From positions 1 to 14,927 of the forward strand of contig JAHWHT010000014.1 in NCBI GenBank assembly GCA_019323135.1: a stretch of 14,927 bases of DNA, written 5' to 3'. Below the pieces are notes generated by a model, which ran no database searches, was not told where the DNA came from, and saw only the letters and a list, made by a program, of their open reading frames with translations. The translations under genes and the position numbers were made by a program. Below are positions 12,953 through 14,927 of this stretch, in pieces. The DNA is from Candidatus Woesearchaeota archaeon (GTDB taxonomy: Archaea > Nanobdellota > Nanobdellia > Woesearchaeales > ARS49). Position 1 is the stretch's first letter. Each line of letters opens with the position of its first letter.

Positions 12953-13006
12953 CTGTCCCGTTTGGCCGCTCCGGCAGCCCCGCATAAATCAAGGTAATTA
13001 ATTGGG

Positions 13007-13016
13007 TATATATAAA
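13007..13016 (-). promoter_or_regulatory. TATA box of tRNA-Leu
   Basis: Minus-strand TTTATATATA, centred about 29 bases before the mature 5' end at 12983, so the primary transcript would have a leader of only a few bases for RNase P to remove. Confidence 0.7.
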
Positions 13017-13058
13017 GTTTATTCTAAAGAATGCGTTATTGCTGAATTGGGGATAGAA

Positions 13059-13421
13059 TTATTCTAAGCTTTTGAGCCGTTTCTCGACTTTAGACAACTC
13101 AGATTCTAATAAATCCATCTTAGAGGCAACTTTAGAAATCTTTCTGGTGGAGCGGGATTTTTTGTGCTTTCCCAAGGAAGGTCTTTTAGCTGGACCTGCT
13201 AAAGGAGACTTAGGCAGATAACCTTTAAGTTTTTTATTAAGAACCAAAATTTCGTCAATAGTGTGCTTTAATTCAATGATGTGTCTTGCTTTTTCAGCTT
13301 TCAAGGCTTCAAAATTCTCATAATCCTTTAGTGCATCAAGAACATCTTTAGATGAATTAAGCAAAAAACGCCTAACCATAGTAGGATTCTTTATTCCAAC
13401 AAAAAAATTCTCTTTGCTCAT
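13059..13421 (-). CDS. Basic coiled-coil protein, third gene of the operon
   Basis: 120 residues. A short N-terminal element with a basic IKNPTMVRRFLL helix (10-19) leads into a long helix (about 24-67) with heptad spacing, then a Pro/Lys/Ser-rich basic hinge (68-95: KSPLAGPAKRPSLGKHKKSR and following) and a C-terminal coiled coil (100-120). I do not recognise a named family. The hinge is strongly positive, suggesting contact with nucleic acid or an acidic partner; the first protein of this operon is strongly acidic, which makes it a candidate partner. Start codon overlaps the stop of the preceding gene (ATGA), so translation is coupled. No membrane segment or enzymatic motif. Confidence 0.72.
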   Translation of the reverse strand: MSKENFFVGIKNPTMVRRFLLNSSKDVLDALKDYENFEALKAEKARHIIELKHTIDEILVLNKKLKGYLPKSPLAGPAKRPSLGKHKKSRSTRKISKVASKMDLLESELSKVEKRLKSLE

Positions 13422-13645
13422 AGTTCTGGCTCTAATAACATTCGGTCAATCTCATAAACCCGCTTTGTAACTTCGTCAAGTTCTCTTGTCCAATTGCTGA
13501 GTTCTGCGTCTTCCTGTTTCTTAAGCTCATTAATTTTGTTCAATAAGAATCTTGCTTGGTCTAGTTTTTCTTTGACTAAAGTCATAATCTCTGTTATGTC
13601 TTTGTAATCTTCGATTTTAACAAATACTGGTGCTTTTTGTTCCAT
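13418..13645 (-). CDS. Small coiled-coil protein, second gene, duplicated domain
   Basis: 75 residues from ATG 13645. A GGGTGA ribosome site (13652-13657) overlapping the upstream stop lies six bases from this ATG, which favours it over the in-frame GTG at 13654 that overlaps that stop. Nearly the whole protein is one domain: PVFVKIEDYKDI, then two helices with LVKEKL, ELKKQEDAELSNW and a closing EIDRML. The same order, PMFVAVDDY, FVRTKL, DLKNQELKAFDKW, YVDKVI, forms the C terminus of the first protein, so the two are paralogues by domain. Predicted all-helical after the short strand. Function unknown; pairing of the two copies with each other is a reasonable guess. Confidence 0.75.
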   Translation of the reverse strand: MEQKAPVFVKIEDYKDITEIMTLVKEKLDQARFLLNKINELKKQEDAELSNWTRELDEVTKRVYEIDRMLLEPEL

Positions 13646-13650
13646 TTTAT

Positions 13651-14229
13651 TCACCCTTGCGCCTCCGCTATAACTTTATCTACGTATGATAATTTAGATT
13701 CTGCCTGCTCAAGTGTTTTTCTCCATTTATCAAACGCCTTAAGCTCCTGATTCTTTAAATCAGTCAATCTTTGCAAATATTCTTCTGCTTCAATTAGCTT
13801 GGTTCTCACAAAATTAGTATTAGTCTGCAGAGTCGAATAATCATCTACTGCAACAAACATAGGTTTTATTTCTCTAGACTGAAGAACTGCTGCTCTAGTT
13901 GGAGCAGTATCTTTTATAGTTTTATCAAAAATTTCCTTAGGAGTAAATCTTTCCTCAGTATGAATGTCAGGAATCTGCAATTCTCGCCGCATAAATGTTG
14001 GATGCTCGTTAACCTGCGGAATCTCTACGTGCTCTGGCGCTTCTTCTGGCATTTCTGGAAATCTTGGTTTTTCTTGCTTTATTTCAGGAAAAGCAGGCTC
14101 TATCTCTGGCAGTTCTGGCAATTCTTCCAATTTTCCAAGCGCAGGTCTCTGTGCTTCTGGCGGCATTGGAGGAGGAGGCAATTCTACCTCTGCATTATTT
14201 TCTTTTTTCTTTTTAAAAAGTTTGAACAT
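13651..14229 (-). CDS. Pro/Glu-rich coiled-coil protein, first gene of the operon
   Basis: 192 residues from ATG 14229, chosen over GTG 14238 because GGGGTG (14238-14243) lies eight bases from the ATG. Layout: a very basic start FKLFKKKKE (2-10), a long Pro/Glu-rich acidic region (about 17-75) with irregular repeats such as ELPELPEIEPAFPEI, a middle linker with RELQIPDIHTEERFTP, and a C-terminal helical domain (about 122-190) homologous to the second protein of the operon. The basic N terminus could bind membrane or nucleic acid, the acidic region is probably disordered, and the C-terminal domain probably oligomerises; these are inferences. Not a recognised family. Divergent from AmrS. Confidence 0.75.
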   Translation of the reverse strand: MFKLFKKKKENNAEVELPPPPMPPEAQRPALGKLEELPELPEIEPAFPEIKQEKPRFPEMPEEAPEHVEIPQVNEHPTFMRRELQIPDIHTEERFTPKEIFDKTIKDTAPTRAAVLQSREIKPMFVAVDDYSTLQTNTNFVRTKLIEAEEYLQRLTDLKNQELKAFDKWRKTLEQAESKLSYVDKVIAEAQG

Positions 14230-14237
14230 TTTTTCCA

Positions 14238-14274
14238 CACCCCGTAGTAATTATTTTTTAATTATTATTAAAAA
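14238..14274 (-). promoter_or_regulatory. Promoter and ribosome site of the coiled-coil operon
   Basis: Minus-strand TTTTTAATAA (14265-14274) predicts initiation near 14245 and the GGGGTG ribosome site (14238-14243) lies just after it. The promoter faces away from that of AmrS, about 40 bases distant. Confidence 0.5.
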
Positions 14275-14303
14275 CTTTTGGGACTATTCCAAGATAGTAA
14301 CAA

Positions 14304-14315
14304 GCATTTTAATAG
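14304..14315 (+). promoter_or_regulatory. TATA box of amrS
   Basis: GCATTTTAATAG, centred about 27 bases before ATG 14337, consistent with a leaderless mRNA; no ribosome site is seen. Confidence 0.45.
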
Positions 14316-14336
14316 AGGATACTGCTAAAATAACAT

Positions 14337-14927
14337 ATGAACGCAGCATTATGGTGGAAAAAACAAAAAGACTCAGTAAAATGCTTTCTTTGTCCAAGAA
14401 ATTGCTTGATAATGGAGGGCCAGAAAGGCTTTTGCGGTGTACGCGAGAATAAAAACGGAAAATTATACTCTTTAGTGTATGGCAAAGCAAGTGGAATACA
14501 GATAGATCCAATAGAGAAAAAGCCATTATACCATTTTTTGCCAGGAACGTCTGCTTTTTCAGTTGGGACAGTTGGGTGTAACTTTGTGTGCCAGAATTGC
14601 CAAAATTGGGCAACAAGCCAGGCAGGGCCTGAAAAAATGCATGCATATAATCTCAGTCCTGAAGAAATTGTTAAGAAAGCAAAAGAACAGCACTGTTCTA
14701 CAATCGCGTATACGTATAATGAACCAACGGTGTTTGCAGAATATGCTTTAGAGACTGCAAGACTTGCCCGCAAAGCAGGAATGAAAAATATACTGGTGAC
14801 AAATGGGTTTACTGGAAAAGAGGCAACACTTGATTTTTGCAAATTTATTGACGGCGTGAATGTAGACTTAAAATCATTGGATAATGACTTTTATAAAAAA
14901 TACTCTGGAGCATGGCTAGAGCCAGTG
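14337..14927 (+). CDS. amrS: AmmeMemoRadiSam-system radical SAM enzyme (AmrS), N-terminal part
   Basis: The first 197 residues of a gene cut by the right edge. The radical SAM cluster CNFVCQNC (Cys81, 85, 88) followed by QNW and the domain core YTYNEPTVFAEY and NILVTNGF match the AmrS/pyruvate-formate-lyase-activating-enzyme-like group. A second cysteine set near the N terminus (Cys16, 19, 23, 33, in CFLCPRNC and GFCGVREN) is typical of AmrS, whose natural substrate is unsettled. In many archaea and bacteria it is found with Memo and AMMECR1 proteins; neither is in view on this side. ATG 14337 gives the expected start before the first cysteine set and fits a leaderless promoter. The upstream neighbour is the divergent coiled-coil operon. 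Confidence 0.92.
   Translation, partial: MNAALWWKKQKDSVKCFLCPRNCLIMEGQKGFCGVRENKNGKLYSLVYGKASGIQIDPIEKKPLYHFLPGTSAFSVGTVGCNFVCQNCQNWATSQAGPEKMHAYNLSPEEIVKKAKEQHCSTIAYTYNEPTVFAEYALETARLARKAGMKNILVTNGFTGKEATLDFCKFIDGVNVDLKSLDNDFYKKYSGAWLEPV

Larger units (their letters stand above)
12826..12983 (-). tRNA. tRNA-Leu (CAA) with two introns
   Basis: Acceptor stem GCGGGGC (12977-12983) pairs perfectly with GCCCCGC (12827-12833), followed by discriminator A; CCA is not encoded. The D arm, long class-II variable arm (GGC/GCC) and T arm (GCAGG-TTCGAAT-CCTGC) are clear. ACAGA (27-31) must pair with TCTGT (39-43), but 81 extra-plus-loop bases intervene. Two bulge-helix-bulge motifs resolve this. Intron 1 (12928-12952, 25 nt) lies between positions 30 and 31: central helix GGAC/GTCC, bulges AG|A on both sides, inner stem GTGTT/AACAC. 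Intron 2 (12872-12920, 49 nt) is at the canonical 37/38 site: central helix CTCA/TGAG, bulges AG|G and AT|A. The spliced loop is CTCAAGA, anticodon CAA, and the mature tRNA is 84 nt. Confidence 0.93.

Noticed and set aside
12921..12956. Reading the tRNA with a single 37/38 intron directly after the first six loop bases
   Set aside because: It would give anticodon GUU (Asn) in a class-II tRNA with a long variable arm, and no bulge-helix-bulge fits; the two-intron solution gives Leu CAA with two perfect motifs.
13960..14452. Plus-strand ORFs opposite the Pro/Glu-rich coiled-coil gene
   Set aside because: The Gly/Ser-rich and Trp/Phe-rich translations are antisense images of the Pro/Glu-rich region; the minus-strand frames are coupled and share a homologous domain.
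14284..14842. Minus-strand ORFs of 120 and 177 codons
   Set aside because: They are antisense to AmrS, which has both cysteine motifs and runs open to the window edge.

Overview
The window looks like a gene-dense, AT-rich archaeal chromosome segment, most likely from a DPANN-type archaeon (Woesearchaeota/Pacearchaeota-like; this placement is inferred from gene content, not computed). Archaeal markers are ribosomal proteins uL3 and uL4, a primase that fuses PriS to the iron-sulfur domain of PriL (an arrangement known from Nanoarchaeum), a Hef helicase-nuclease, PCNA, an archaeal RNase J, a tRNA-Leu with bulge-helix-bulge introns, and TATA boxes about 26 bp ahead of many start codons. Many genes look leaderless or short-leadered. 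I see no insertion sequence, phage gene or CRISPR array.

Layout. 1-1213 (minus): the start of an r-protein operon, uL3 then a partial uL4, behind a leader of about 130 nt with an imperfect internal duplication. 1385-2728 (minus): fused primase, with an 8-bp inverted repeat between its TATA box and start. 2971-3787 (plus): a YIP1-type membrane protein and a small Cys-rich protein, converging on Hef (3784-5991, minus) with overlapping stop codons. 6059-7567 (minus): an M50-like membrane protein lacking the HExxH zinc motif, and a short TraB-family protein. 7689-9092 (plus): PRC-barrel protein overlapping a short DUF212/PAP2-like protein, then a B-box-like zinc protein and a coiled-coil protein. 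9096-12718 (minus): a pentameric ligand-gated ion channel homologue, PCNA, RNase J and an unrecognised 155-residue protein. 12826-12983 (minus): a two-intron tRNA-Leu(CAA). 13059-14229 (minus): three coupled coiled-coil genes, two sharing a duplicated domain. 14337-14927 (plus, partial): AmrS-type radical SAM enzyme.

Functionally the window is mostly information processing (translation, replication priming, sliding clamp, fork repair, RNA decay) interleaved with membrane and small zinc proteins of unknown role. The strongest candidates for undescribed biology are the three-gene coiled-coil operon, the tRNA-Leu precursor in which the end of intron 1 mimics the anticodon stem, the repeat and hairpins beside that tRNA, and the predicted channel protein.
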